Shown here piece by piece: positions 1 to 11,425 of a stretch of DNA of 64,000 nucleotides. The position numbers and the translations under genes were made by a program. The notes under the pieces were generated by a model. That model saw nothing but the letters and a program-made list of their open reading frames with translations, made no database searches and was not told the DNA's origin. This DNA comes from Uloborus plumipes (Eukaryota > Arthropoda > Arachnida > Araneae > Uloboridae), in NCBI GenBank assembly GCA_038373865.1, contig JAXGGA010002838.1, positions 1 through 64,000 of the forward strand. Reading direction: 5' to 3'. The first letter of the stretch is position 1. Each line of letters opens with the position of its first letter.

Positions 1-2024
1 GTTTCAATTACATGTATTGAACAGAACCAGATGAATGAACAAGCATTAATCAGTGTTTCTGAAACAAATGTGAAACAAAAATGAACAAAATTGAATCATA
101 AGAGAGTCATAAACGTGACAAACAGTAAAATGGACATGTCCCCCCCCCAAAAAAAAAGAGATAAAGAAAGAATTTACTTCTTTCCTTTTTCTTTGAATTT
201 TGTCCTATAATAAAATTTTCCCTGCAGAAAAATTATGTCACGATTTCAGAAAGAAGAAAAAAAAGGTAATAGCCAAAATTGTTTTAAATTCTTTTTGGAT
301 AATTACGGAGGGGACTGCAGCCCTGACAATTTGAGCAGTTTAGCATCAAAACCTGAAGTCTATTTCTCAAAATCCATAGTTCCGAAAACAGAACTATAGA
401 TCTAAAGGGATTTTGACTTAAAATCCTTATTTTGTATTCACTTTTTGTTCAGATCTAGTGGTTTCTGATCTATTGCCTTTAAGCCATTGGTAATGCAGCT
501 TTTAAACATATTTTTTGAAATATAATTATTTTTCTTAAAAAATGAACTTATTGGGTTTTGATTCTAAAACGACTCATTTGGTTCTTGAACTATTTTAATT
601 TTACTGTCCAATATTTCAAATCACTTGAATTTTCAATAGCTCTTTAAAACCTCCCATAAAACTTCACTTAATATTTTAAACTGAAATTTTGTTTTCAATT
701 TTAGAACTTCACCGATGTACAGCTGAATATACGCTATTTAAATTCCAATGGACCATAGAAAAACTATGTTAAACTAATATTATTGTTATTGTTTGTTTCA
801 GTAATAAAGATTATTGTCTTTTATTTGGCCCGCATATTCAATTCACAATAAATGTTATTTTAGCATTAATCGTTTGAGTAGTAAATGTATACTCCCCTAG
901 TCTGGCCAGTGGCCAATTACTACTTTCTATTCAAACACATTCAACGCTCATTTCAATGAACCTGGTCACCAACCTTTTTACCATAATTATACACCCAAAC
1001 AAACAATTTCATCAAGACACATTAAATATTTATTTATATACAAAAAAAAAAAAAAAAAATCTATTTTTATGTATCGAAGCAATGAGGTCACCCTCACCTA
1101 ACGAAATAAAAAGACTGAAATTTTGCATAAAAATTGCAAAAAGATGTCTTTGACCGTGAATAACTAGTGTAATACAGTATAAAGTTAAAAGCAAGCTAAC
1201 GGGACTGAGCAAAACCCGTCACGCTTTTTACGAACTCTGACCATGTTAACATGATGTCAATCTAATGGATTTGTCAACACAAATGGAGAATGGCAGATCA
1301 GAAAATTCAAATTTTAGTTACTACATTACAGAACCTTTTATCAGGAAACGAAAAAAACAGGCACATTTTTTTCAATTTTCCTGCTTTTTTTTGAAAACTA
1401 ATTTTTGAAAAAGGAGTTTTTTTTTCCCCTAATATAAACGTTTTCTTTATGAATGCCATATCGCGCATGATTCGAAAAATTTAGTGCAGAAACAAGAAAA
1501 AATAAAAGGGTCAACTTGCAAACGGGCCAAGACTGAAAAAATTCCTGAACGAAAACATGTCAAAAGCCATTCATAAACTTTTTTCAAATTTCATTTCAAC
1601 TGAAAACTAAAGAAATAAACGCTGATGCATTCTATTGCATTTTTTAAAACGTGTGCAAAATTAGCCTATTAGAACAAAAACCCTGTTTTTTTTAATACCC
1701 ACTCTAACCCCTGTATTCCTGTTTATTAGAGACTGTCCAACATCTTTTTTACGAATAGAAATTTCTTTTCGCTGAATTGTCAAGAAATGCTTTTGTTACA
1801 ACACATTTAATTTTAGAAGTTCGAGATTAATAAGTTTGTTTTTTTTTTTAAGAATCGGAAAGTATTCCCGAGAATAATGTTTGCCCACTTAAAATAAGTA
1901 ACAAAATATCCTGAAAAGTGCATAAGTATGTATGTAAACAGTGCCTATGTTTTGAAGTAAGCAAATTTGTGTAATATTGTGAATTATGAAGGAAAGGCGA
2001 CGTCCAAGCTAATTTTAAATGATT
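1..2024. other. AT-rich stretch without recognised gene
   Basis: No coding region, RNA gene or clear repeat is recognisable. It holds homopolymer runs (A-run near 1038-1058, C-run near 140) and only short chance reading frames. It may be intergenic or part of a very long intron of the Nup210 gene at the other end of the window. Confidence 0.5.
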
Positions 2025-5000
2025 TGGGGTCAATACATGCAAAATCATACAGGAAAACTAAACAATGTTGCTCACTATTTTTGATTTTTAAAACTTTTTG
2101 CCTGTTAATTAACTGTTATATTGGGAGCATGAAACAATGGTTTAAAAAATTTTTAACCTTCAGAATTTTTTTTGGCAAGCACTTTTCAGTAGCTACGGAA
2201 GCGACTTTTCGTGAAAAGAGTACTTTGTAAAGATGCTTATAACTTTTTTATTTATAAATATATCAAAATGATTTAAAAACCACTTGATTGAGCAAAAAAT
2301 GATCTTAATTTCTATACTAGTTATTTTTCTGATAATTAGTAACAAATTTGTGTAAAATTGACTTAAAAATAAGATTTTTTGTGTGAAATTTTACATTTCT
2401 GGCATAAAAATGTTAGTAGAAGGAATTAAGACTCACCCTTACTTTTTTTCCCTTGAATAGATATCTCATAGGACTATTCCCAGAAGTAGTGTGAAACATT
2501 TGAAGACAGTCCTTTTTTTTATATAATTTGTCAAACTTGGCATTTTGGAGAAAAAATGCTAACTTTGAGATTTAATATCTGAAAAGGGACTGAATGAAAA
2601 TCTACAAAAATTTAACTAGATAACCTTCTTATAGTAGTAAATATGTAGCAAAATTTTTATGAGTGATATCGTTCTAGTTTTAGAGATATGGAGCCGCAAA
2701 GTTGACTGAAAAATCTCATTTTGACGCCAAAAAATCATCACATAATGCAAAATTAATTATTCTCATATTAGATGAGTTTTTTGTGGTATAAACTAACCCT
2801 TTTATCAAAACATATAATATTTAAATTTATTTTCCATTTACAGAAAGAAATAATTTAGATATTATGCTTTTATAAATGCATTTTTTTTCTACGTGTTAGT
2901 CATAAAAACATGATTTATTTTCCACACTAAAGCTGGGCTTTCACGGTCTTTATGCATCTAGTGAGCAAAGAACAATAACAATTTTAATCTAACCTACAAC
3001 TCTTCATTCATTTTTAAAAATTTAAATCGTTAAAACCCCCCTACAGCACCAAAAAGTCTCTCAAAATCCGAATTTAAGCTCTAGATCCTGCCATTTTCCG
3101 TGAGACTGCGTCTGTATAACAGCAGAAAATGGCGGACGTATTTTCGCGAAAAAGGGTAGGATCTAGAGCAGTGTTTCCCAACCTTTTCAAGCTCATCACC
3201 CCTTCAAGATGCTGACTGACACCTATCGCCCCCCCCCTTCTTTTTTCTTCCTCGAAAAAACCATAATTTGGAGCAAGTGAACATCTATAATATTAAAAAC
3301 ATAAGTACCTAAAGGAGCGGTAAATTCTTAGGGGGCGATAGGGGGGCGATGGATATTTAAAAGAGAAAATAGCAGTAAAAAAGGGTAACGAAAACCGAAA
3401 TTGTAAATATGTACAAAACAGCTTGTTCCGTGTTCAGACAATTAATTACACGTTAAGAAAGAAACAAATTGAAGTTCAAGCGCTTCCTCTTTGCACCTCG
3501 GATTAACCTTAGTGAATATTTTATCATTCACTGTCAATTTTATGAATTTTCAGATTTTCAATTTATTTTCCTTCCAATTTTTTGTTTCAATGATTTTAAT
3601 TGCCCAGATTCCAGAGAACAAAAGAAAATAATTTCTTGAAAAAAAATGTACTTGTGTTTTTTAATAAGTACATCTATGATCTTAGTTAAAGGTTTCCCTT
3701 CAAATGATTATATCAGTTCGCTTCGTGAAAGAAAAAAAATAAAGGTGTTTTATTTATTCATTATTATTTTTAGTTTAAAACTGATTAGTCATAGTATCTT
3801 TATTGCGTACATTTTACTTCAAATTAAAATTAGGTACTTATATTTTTAATATTATAGATGTTCACTTGCTCCAAATTATGGTTTTTTCGAGGAAGAAAAA
3901 AGAAGGGGGGGGGGATCGATAGGTGTCAGTCACTCAGTCAGCATCTTGAAGGGGGCGATGAGCTTGAAAAGGTTGGGAAACACTGCTCTAGATCCTACCC
4001 TTTTCCGCAAAAATACGTCCGCCATTTTCTGCTGTTATACAGACGCAGTCTCACTGGCAGGATCTAGAGCTTAAATTCGGATTTTGAGCGACTTTTTGGT
4101 GCTGTAGGGGGTTTTAACGCTTTAAACTTTTAAAAATGAATGAAGAGTTGTAGGTTAGATTAAAACTATAATTGTTCTTTGCTCATTAGATGCATAAAGA
4201 CCGTGAAAGCCCAGCTTAAGAGTGGAAAATCATGTTTTTATGACACACGTAGAAAAAAATGCATTTATAAAAGCATAATACCAAAATTATTTCTTTCTGT
4301 AAATGGAAAATAAATTTAAATATATGTTTTGGTAAAAGGGTTAGTTTATACCACAAAAAACTCATCTAATATTATGAGAATAATTAATTTTGCATTATGT
4401 GATGATTTTTTGGCGTCAAAATAAATGAGATTTTTCAGTCAACTTCGCGGCTCTATATCTCTAAAACTAGAACGATATCACTCATAAAAATTTTGCTACA
4501 TATATTTACTACTATAAGAAGGTTATCCAGTTAAATTTTTGTAGATTTTTATTTAGTCCCTTTTCAAATATTAAATCTCAAAGTTAGCATTTTTTCTCCA
4601 AAATGCCAAGTTTGACAAATTATATAAAAAAAGGACTGTCTTCAAATGTTTCACACTACTTCTGGGAATAGTCCTATGAGATATCTATTCAAGGGAAAAA
4701 AAGTAAGGGTGAGTCTTAATTCCTTCTACTAATATTTTTATGCCAAAAATGTAAAATTTCACACAAAAAAATCTTATTTTTAAGTCAATTTTACACAAAT
4801 TTGTTACTAATTATCAGAAAAATAACTGGTATAGAAATTAAGATCATTTTTTGCTCAATCAAGTGGTTTTTAAATCATTTTGATATATTTATAAATAAAA
4901 AAGTTATAAGCATCTTCAAAAAGTACTCTTTTCACGAAAAGTCACTTCCACAGCTACTGAAAAGTGCTTGCCAAAAAAAATTCTGAAGGTTTAAAATTTT

Positions 5001-5112
5001 TTAAACCATTGTTTCATGCTCCCAATATAAGAGTTAATTAACAGGCAAAAAGTTTTACAAATCAAAAATATTGAGCAACATGGTCTGTATGATCTCACAT
5101 GGATTGACCCTT
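2025..5112. repeat. 3.1-kb foldback with 1.28-kb arms
   Basis: The left arm (about 2025-3310) and right arm (about 3834-5112) are reverse complements with a few per cent divergence and small indels. For example, the block around TTAATTAACAGGCAAAAAG at 5032-5054 matches inverted sequence near 2090-2110. The spacer is about 520 bp. The inner part of both arms belongs to a hAT-like element at 3169-3985, so the older palindrome lies outside it. No reading frame here resembles a protein. It is probably a non-autonomous foldback transposon. I could not define its outer target duplication. Confidence 0.85.
3169..3985. mobile_element. hAT-like non-autonomous element at the palindrome centre
   Basis: The ends read CAGTGTTTCCCAACC and its inverse, a typical hAT terminal pattern. 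The inverted repeats run inward about 140 bp and include C and G runs. Flanking octamers ATCTAGAG (3161-3168) and CTCTAGAT (3986-3993) share the core TCTAGA. That fits the hAT 8-bp target preference nTnnnnAn, but the core is itself palindromic, so the duplication is not independent proof. There is no transposase. Confidence 0.6.
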
Positions 5113-5411
5113 TGGGGAACACGAAAACGAGAAACAACTTTCGCTGCTTCTACGAAAATAGAATAAAGAGCTATAAGGTCTTTGACCAGAACCTTTCTGC
5201 AAGGGATTCTGGGAATAAGGTAGGGAAATCGCCTTTTGTCAAAAACAGGTCTTATTGAAAACCCCATCTTCAATTCCGCATTTCGCCGCATCCTGCTTCA
5301 GCCCAGGTAAAAGAAGGAGCATGCATAAACCGGGCCGTAACTTTTCTTTAGAACATTTTTGAAAACCCAGTCTGCTAATATCCCAAAACACCTCAAGAGG
5401 AGGCTAGGGGC

Positions 5412-5490
5412 AGTGGCGTAGCAAGAACAAAATTAAGAGTGGGCGAATAAATTTTGCGAGGCCTTTCCCCTGCATTTTGAGATCAATTCT
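5412..5490. mobile_element. hAT-type terminus fragment
   Basis: CAGTGGCGTAGC at 5412 is a familiar arthropod hAT end. The fragment is cut at 5490 by the insertion of the next element. A related inverted end occurs near 46793. No matching second end was found nearby. Confidence 0.4.
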
Positions 5491-5809
5491 GCCGTGGGCA
5501 GGTAAAGGGCAGTAACTGCAAATTTTTCGATTTTCATTTTTTTTGCATTTTTGAAATCTATGTTACATTAGTTTTATGGTACAAGCATCTTTTTTTGGTT
5601 TCTGATGAAAAAAAACTTTTTTAACCAATGGTAATTAGCAGTAACTGCATTTTTCGTTACTTTGGGCAGGTAAACGGCAGTATCTGCATGTCTGCAGGAT
5701 GAACATAATATGAATCGCTGTGCAAAACTTGCTTCAAGCCGCAAAAACCGTTTTCCTTTGTACCTAAACTGAGCGAAAGAAGGGGTGCTCAAATGGGAGG
5801 TCATGGGAG

Positions 5810-7030
5810 GTCATTGGTTGCACTTCAATGTTCCCAAGGGCGTGTTTTATTCCTTTTTGGGGTGAATCAGTGTAAATATCCATGCAGACTTAAGTGATAT
5901 TAATTGGCGTTACCACTTGGCGATGTATCGCTAAGCTTTTGGTTGCCAAGTGCTTGTCGCCAACTTGGTGACATATCGCCAAATTGGTGACAAATTTGGC
6001 GAAAAAAATTATTTTATCAGTTAGGGTTCAATTTAGCGCTATTGGCGGTATTTTGCGAAAAATCCACTGAATGATGCTAAAATCGGCGATATTTAGAAAA
6101 TGAATCGTTGTAAATCATTTTTTGCATTGTTTCGTGGCACATTAGGGACGTAAATGTTTGAATTGTTATCTTGCTCATTCCAAGCACTATTTTAACACTT
6201 AAGTCATCTACTAAGAAATTTACACGTAAAAGGAAGTAGTGTGGGGTCCATACCAGATTTTTTTCTTTCAAATAAAGTTTCTCTCCACTAGTAGACAATA
6301 TTTTTCACGATTTCATAGATACACAAGCAAATCTTGGCAGACGACAAACAAAAATGCAGCAATTAAATGATTTTATTTACATTGTTTTGTTTTCTTTTAA
6401 TTACAGTTGCTTTCATACTAACAGACGATAATTTTTGCAGTTTAATACCTAGCTGTTGCATTTTTAACAGTTCTATGAAAAAAATCGTCAGCACAACAAG
6501 CATTTCAAGCACTCTTTTTTTCAAAGTGATTTCTTGTTTTGATGCAAAGTACAAAGCATTAACTGATTTGTAGTCATTTTAAAACATCTGGTGTGAAGAC
6601 CACACTACTTCCTTTTATGTTTAAATTCCATATTAAATGCCTCAAGTGTTAAAATAGTGCATTAGAGTGAGCAAGATAACAATTCATACATTTACACCCC
6701 GAGTTTGTCACGAATCAATGCAAAATAATGTTTTATAATGATTTATTTTCTAAATATCGCCGATTTTAACATGAATCAGTGAATTTTTCGAAAAATGTGC
6801 CCAATATAGCGCCAAATAGAATCCAATTTTTTTTTTTAATTCATTTTTTCGCCAAACTTGTCGCCAACTTGGCGGCAAACACTTGGCGACTAAAAGTTTG
6901 GCGATATATCGCCAAGTGGTTGCACCAAATCATATCACTCAATCTGCATTGAAATTAACATTGATTTACTCACAAAGGGGTAAACGACCCCCTTGGGAAC
7001 ATTCGAATGCAACCACAAGGGGAGGTGCAC
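5810..7030. repeat. Inner foldback built on CGCCAAGTGG motifs
   Basis: Arms at about 5810-6258 and 6580-7030 are inverted copies around a 320-bp spacer. The sharpest part is the ACCACTTGGCGAT / ATCGCCAAGTGGT pair near 5911 and 6920, with further GGCGA and CGCCAA words (5900-6000, 6840-6920). The symmetry continues outside that pair (TTCCCAAGGG near 5830; CCCTTGGGAA near 6990), so two inverted-repeat layers are stacked here. Overlapping frames on both strands in the spacer look non-coding. Confidence 0.75.
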
Positions 7031-7096
7031 AACTAGACCACCCTCAGAGCCTACATACCAAACTAGAAGCTTCTACGGCACATAGTTTTTGAGTTA

Positions 7097-7143
7097 TGCG
7101 ACATACATACATACATACATACGCACATACATATGTATATACA
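7097..7143. repeat. (ACAT)n microsatellite
   Basis: A run of ACAT units from about 7101 decays into TATGTATATACAGACG. It sits inside the composite foldback and probably arose with it. Confidence 0.85.
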
Positions 7144-7330
7144 GACGTCACGAGAAAACTCGTCGTGATTAACTGGGGCATGGATGAAAAGGATATTTCG
7201 GCTGTTTATATGTTAGTACATACATATGCACGTGCTGATAGGTCGAAAAAACTACTCAACATTCATTCGGGGGTGAGCAAAATCAAAATTTAGACCGAAT
7301 TTTGAGTGAAATTTTCTTTGTGATCACATT

Positions 7331-7356
7331 ACTTCCTTTACTAAGTAAAAGGAAGT
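7331..7356. repeat. Short palindrome ACTTCCTTTA-C-TAAGTAAAAGGAAGT
   Basis: A 26-bp near-perfect inverted repeat made of ACTTCCTTT and AAAGGAAGT. The same AGGAAGTAGTGTGG word occurs in both arms of the inner foldback (near 6230 and 6605), so this is probably a shared module of that repeat family. Confidence 0.6.
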
Positions 7357-7830
7357 AAAAATGGCTGAAGAATCATCAAGTTTTGCTTCATATTTTGCAT
7401 AATACAATACAGTTTCATTATATTTTTTAATTATATTTCGCTTTCGTTTATATTAAATCTATATCAAGTGGATACACAGTATTTAGGTGTATTTTTAAAT
7501 AAAACATATCATTCACGATGCAATAATATATTTCGTAATAACATACCTACTCCGCATGTTATCGTATATGTAAATACTGGACATTTAGTAGCATACTGTG
7601 CAGTTACTGCCGACTGCCAGTCAATTCCGCATGACAAGTAGAGTGAAAAGGGCAGGTAAACGGCAGTATCTGCTTTACCTCTCTCTTCGCTTGCAAAATC
7701 AAAATTTAATCGATCACCTAAAAAATATAGTTTTATAGTTGTTTGTGGGACATCAAAAACGCGTTTCTTCAAATATCTCGAAAACTCATTTTTGCAGATA
7801 CTGCCGATTACCTGCCCACGGCACAATTCT

Positions 7831-8229
7831 AGATTAAGTTATTTAACTATTCTGAGTACAAAACCAAACTTCTCGTTTTCGTTGTTAATCATAAAAATTA
7901 AAATATTATACATTTTAAAATATATTTAAGACGAAAACATACAATGTGAAATACTTTTGGGGGAGTTTGAAATGTTTCATTTACTTAACTTTTTGGCACA
8001 ATATTTTGATCAAGAAATTAAACTAATAGTTCGAAAATTCGTCTTTACAAAATTAACATCAACAAATAAAAGGGCCTGAATAAAAAGGGGAGAGGGGATC
8101 ATTTGCAACAGGGTGTAAACGGTGTGTGTTGGGCTCGGTTTAGAAATTTTGGGACAGTAGGCACATTACATTTGCAGGGGGGGGGGGCTTTACTTGTACA
8201 ATTTGAAGAAGTAACCGTTGAGTTTCAAC
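7831..8229. other. No recognised feature
   Basis: AT-rich sequence with a G-run near 8177-8187. Short reading frames have no recognisable protein character. Confidence 0.4.
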
Positions 8230-8881
8230 AAGTGGTGCGATATCGAAGTCTATGTTTTCGAAACATCGATGTTTTTACCATCGTTGTTGGAGTGTCGATT
8301 CTTTTTTCTAACATCGATGTTTAAGGTCCGATGTTTTTTCAGTCTCGATGTTTTATGCTTGAACTAAAAACATCCATTAAAAATGTGAACGTGTTTGCAA
8401 ATTACAATTATGACGCAAGCTTTATTATTAACTAGTTATTGCAAGATCTATCACATCGGAAAGCTTTATTTACTCTTAGTTAGTCATCTTAACTGATTTA
8501 CTAACTTTTATGCTTTTTATATTTCAGTTGAAAATTAAAAGAAAAAGTTTCAAAACATTCCAATTGATTTGTATTGGTGTTTTTTGCATTTTAAATGTAT
8601 GTTTTTTTTTCTTTACGTTACTTAATTTGTAATGCTAATACTTATCTATCACTATTATTATCAACTTTTCTTGGACAGCTCAAAAAACTTCTTAGTTACT
8701 AAATTGATTACTGTGAATTTAGGTCTAGCGTTAAAAGATTTTTTAGAGTTTTATGTTCTCGAATATTCGGTTGAAAAGGTTCAATGTTTCAGAACATCGA
8801 TGTTTCTGGGTCGATTTATCGATACCATCAATATTTTAATTTCTAACATCTATGTTTTGAAATATCGATGTTTCACCTCTA
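8230..8881. mobile_element. Probable hAT MITE rich in AACATCGATGTT
   Basis: Ends resemble AGTGGTGCGATATCG (from 8231) and, inverted, AGAGGTGAAACATCG (ending 8880). That is the common hAT 'CAGNGGTG' type. The palindrome AACATCGATGTT and variants recur at both sides (8264, 8310, 8795, 8860). The flanking octamers do not match, so the target duplication is lost or the ends are slightly misplaced. No coding sequence is present. Confidence 0.5.
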
Positions 8882-9329
8882 GTTAAGATCGTATATAATT
8901 CCGTCAGTTCACCTACGTTGCTACCGGCAGCAGTGTTATTCGATCTTTATTTCACTCATTGCAACTACTTCACACATTCCAACCTTCACTGAAAATTAAT
9001 TTGGATAAAAATTTCTTTTCCTGGTTTTGTTGATGAATGTGTTGAGAAAAAACATTTTCTTGTCCTTCAAAATATTGGTGAAACAAATTTAGGAATACCT
9101 TGAGTTTGGGGCCTTAAGCCCTCAAATAGGGGGGGGGGGGTGACTTATGGGTCTATTTGTAAATTAGACTTTGGATGTAAGCAAACTCGTTCGATATATT
9201 GCAGTTCGTAATTATCTAACACCAATGCATTCGCGCATTTGTTTAAACGTGATGAAATAATATTTGGTTTTAATTGGTTATTCTTTCGTTCGATTCTATT
9301 CCAACTTAGCGGACTTCTAGAATAGTCCT
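8882..9329. other. No recognised feature
   Basis: AT-rich sequence with a run of G at about 9129-9140. The minus-strand frame at 9145-9333 has no recognised similarity. Confidence 0.4.
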
Positions 9330-9705
9330 TCAAAATATTAGTGAAAAAATTGACCCATGGTGGCTGGTCTAAGAGGCGCTAGGACGGTAAAGCCCGATTA
9401 ACTTATCAGGAGGCCCTAAACCAACCCTTTTGAGGGGTCTCATCTAGTCAACCTTACAATTTCAACCATTGGCTAAAACAATTTTAACTATTTGGGAACT
9501 CCTAAAAAGCGCTGGCTAAAAAGCCCAGTAGCTTTCGGCCACTGCCTAATCTGTAATCAGGCTTTGTTTTCCGAGCCATTCGAGCCTTTTGGTAAGTCAG
9601 GCCCTGAGTGTACAAAAATGATTCCTTTAGTTCCAGATCGTAGTCACAGGACCCCACCTGACTGAGAAGTCTGTGTACCATTAAACCATCACTACTTGGT
9701 TGCAC
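9330..9705 (-). repeat. Possible tRNA-derived SINE-like repeat
   Basis: Read on the minus strand, the 5' part contains TGGTTTAATGGTA, close to a tRNA A-box (TRGYNNARNNG). It is followed by a GACTTCTCAGTC stem-like stretch. The block is more GC-rich than its surroundings and ends near 9330. A good B-box is not visible and I see no second copy in the window, so a SINE assignment is tentative. Confidence 0.3.
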
Positions 9706-11250
9706 ATTTACTGCAATAAATATAGAAAAGAGCCTCTAGAATATCAATTGAAACAAACTTATGTTCTTAAGAAAGGTAGATTTAGATAATAGGACTGTGG
9801 TTGAGTAGTCAAAAAAGATCGAATTCGGAAGTAATTGGTGGAAATCTGGAATTTTTTTAAATCTATTCTTTGTGGGTCTGTAATGAATATCCTAAGTTTT
9901 CCCCCTCCTATTAAGTGAGCTTTCGCCACAGCGTCCAAAATAGTGTGAAAAAACACCTGTTTTTTCATTAATTCCACAATATCTTGAAAAATACTCATAA
10001 ATAGCCAAACATTGAAATAAGTTTGTAGAACATAAAATTTTGAACAAAATGAGTACCTATAATATATACTATTGTTAAATATTACGCTCACAGCTTAATT
10101 TCAAAGTTCTGTATAAAATCGCCAATCACGCGTTTCAACCCTTTCCCGCTCCCACTGTCCTTTTCGAACTCACCCGGGAATAGAAGACCGTAGTGCTAAA
10201 AACCTAGTGGTGTTTTTCGCCCTGTGGAACTAGCTACACATCTATATGATCACCAAGTTGACATCCTAGATGCTACTGAAAACAATTTATCAAAATTCAT
10301 CACAATGTAACTGAAAAATTAAAAATAATCCAATCTTTATACAGAACTTGATTTATTTTTTAAAGGAAAATGCAAAAACACTTACATTTTATTTCACAAG
10401 AATTATTAACTGGAGAAAATGATAGACTTTAAGTGACTCAATTTGAATTAGAAAAGAATGTTGAAAATTTTTTAAAAATCTGGTTTGCTTTTCTTGAAAG
10501 TAAATCACTATTTTTTTTTAAATTTCTACAATTTATGATACTTAATGTATAATACTAAATGTTCGACTAAATACTCTGGGACATAGTAATATATGAGATG
10601 CAGTTAAGAAAGTCCGAGCCCAAAGTGTCCCAAATTAAACGTTTTAAGGACATACGTGTATTGAAAACATGCGTTTCAACAGTTCCGCTCCCTTAATGCC
10701 TTTCAACCACGCTCTCCACGAAACAGCTTCAAGTTTTCCTTCCCTCCCTCCCTTCCTTCCATAACACCAATTTTCACTAAATAAATTTAATAAAGATTCT
10801 TGCATCTGAGATCAAATTAAAAGAAACTGAAGATGTAATCCAATTTGGTCTTAAAAGATGAGTAGAATATGCAAGTAAGAAATAAAATACTAATGGAGTT
10901 TCAAACTGCAATATACAGGGTGTTCCAAGTTAACCTTCATGACCTCTATTTCCTCAACCGTTCGTCCTAGATGCATACTTCAATTTGCAAAATTGCTCGA
11001 AATGAGGAGGAGAGTTAAGATATGGAAAGTTTAAAGCGAAAAAAAAATAATTGGTTAAGAAATGAAAAATTTAACTTTTTATAGGGGCTCCGGGCATCCA
11101 AACTTATGTTTAGGGAAAGAATCTCCATTGAAAAATAATACTAACACAAAAAAAAATGACACTTGTGCGACCAAAATCCATGGAGAAATGAAACATGAAA
11201 CTTTATGACTTATACCACTTTACACTAGCGTTATTTTAAGTGATTTTGGG

Positions 11251-11425
11251 GGCCATATACAAGCGCATATCCAATGGTCTGTTAATGTTTGGGGCGGCAT
11301 TTGGAAAGGAACGTTAGTGGGACCCTTCTTTTTTGATGGCCCGTTAACCTCTGAAAAGTATAACGATATATTACGTGGATATTTATCTGACTTTCTAGAT
11401 AATCATGTTTCTCTCGCAGATCTTA
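11251..11425 (+). pseudogene. mariner transposase fragment, first catalytic part
   Basis: Translation gives VNVWGGIWKGTLVGPFFFDG followed by LTSEKYNDILRGYL, the conserved region before the second catalytic aspartate in mariner transposases (VWCGI...GPFFF.G.L....Y...L). The frame runs open to codon GAT-CTT and then meets the TTA where the 2-kb element begins. The rest of the protein continues at 17399. The N-terminal half, with the helix-turn-helix domains and first catalytic Asp, is absent. Confidence 0.85.

Larger units (their letters stand above)
5491..7822. mobile_element. 2.3-kb composite foldback element with TIR GCCGTGGGCAGGTAA
   Basis: The two ends are inverted copies: GCCGTGGGCAGGTAA at 5491 and TTACCTGCCCACGGC ending at 7822. 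They are flanked by TCAATTCT (5483-5490) and ACAATTCT (7823-7830), a 7/8 matching duplication that suggests a hAT-like mechanism. The module GGGCAGGTAAACGGCAGTAT recurs inside the left end (about 5666) and the right end (about 7650). The middle is a second foldback (5810-7030). No transposase is present. Confidence 0.75.

Noticed and set aside
3169..3985. TCTAGA flanks as a clean hAT target duplication
   Set aside because: The flanks are also reverse complements within the larger palindrome, so the match cannot be treated as independent evidence.
7097..7143. (ACAT)n near the centre of a foldback as a regulatory element
   Set aside because: Ordinary microsatellite; no evidence of function.
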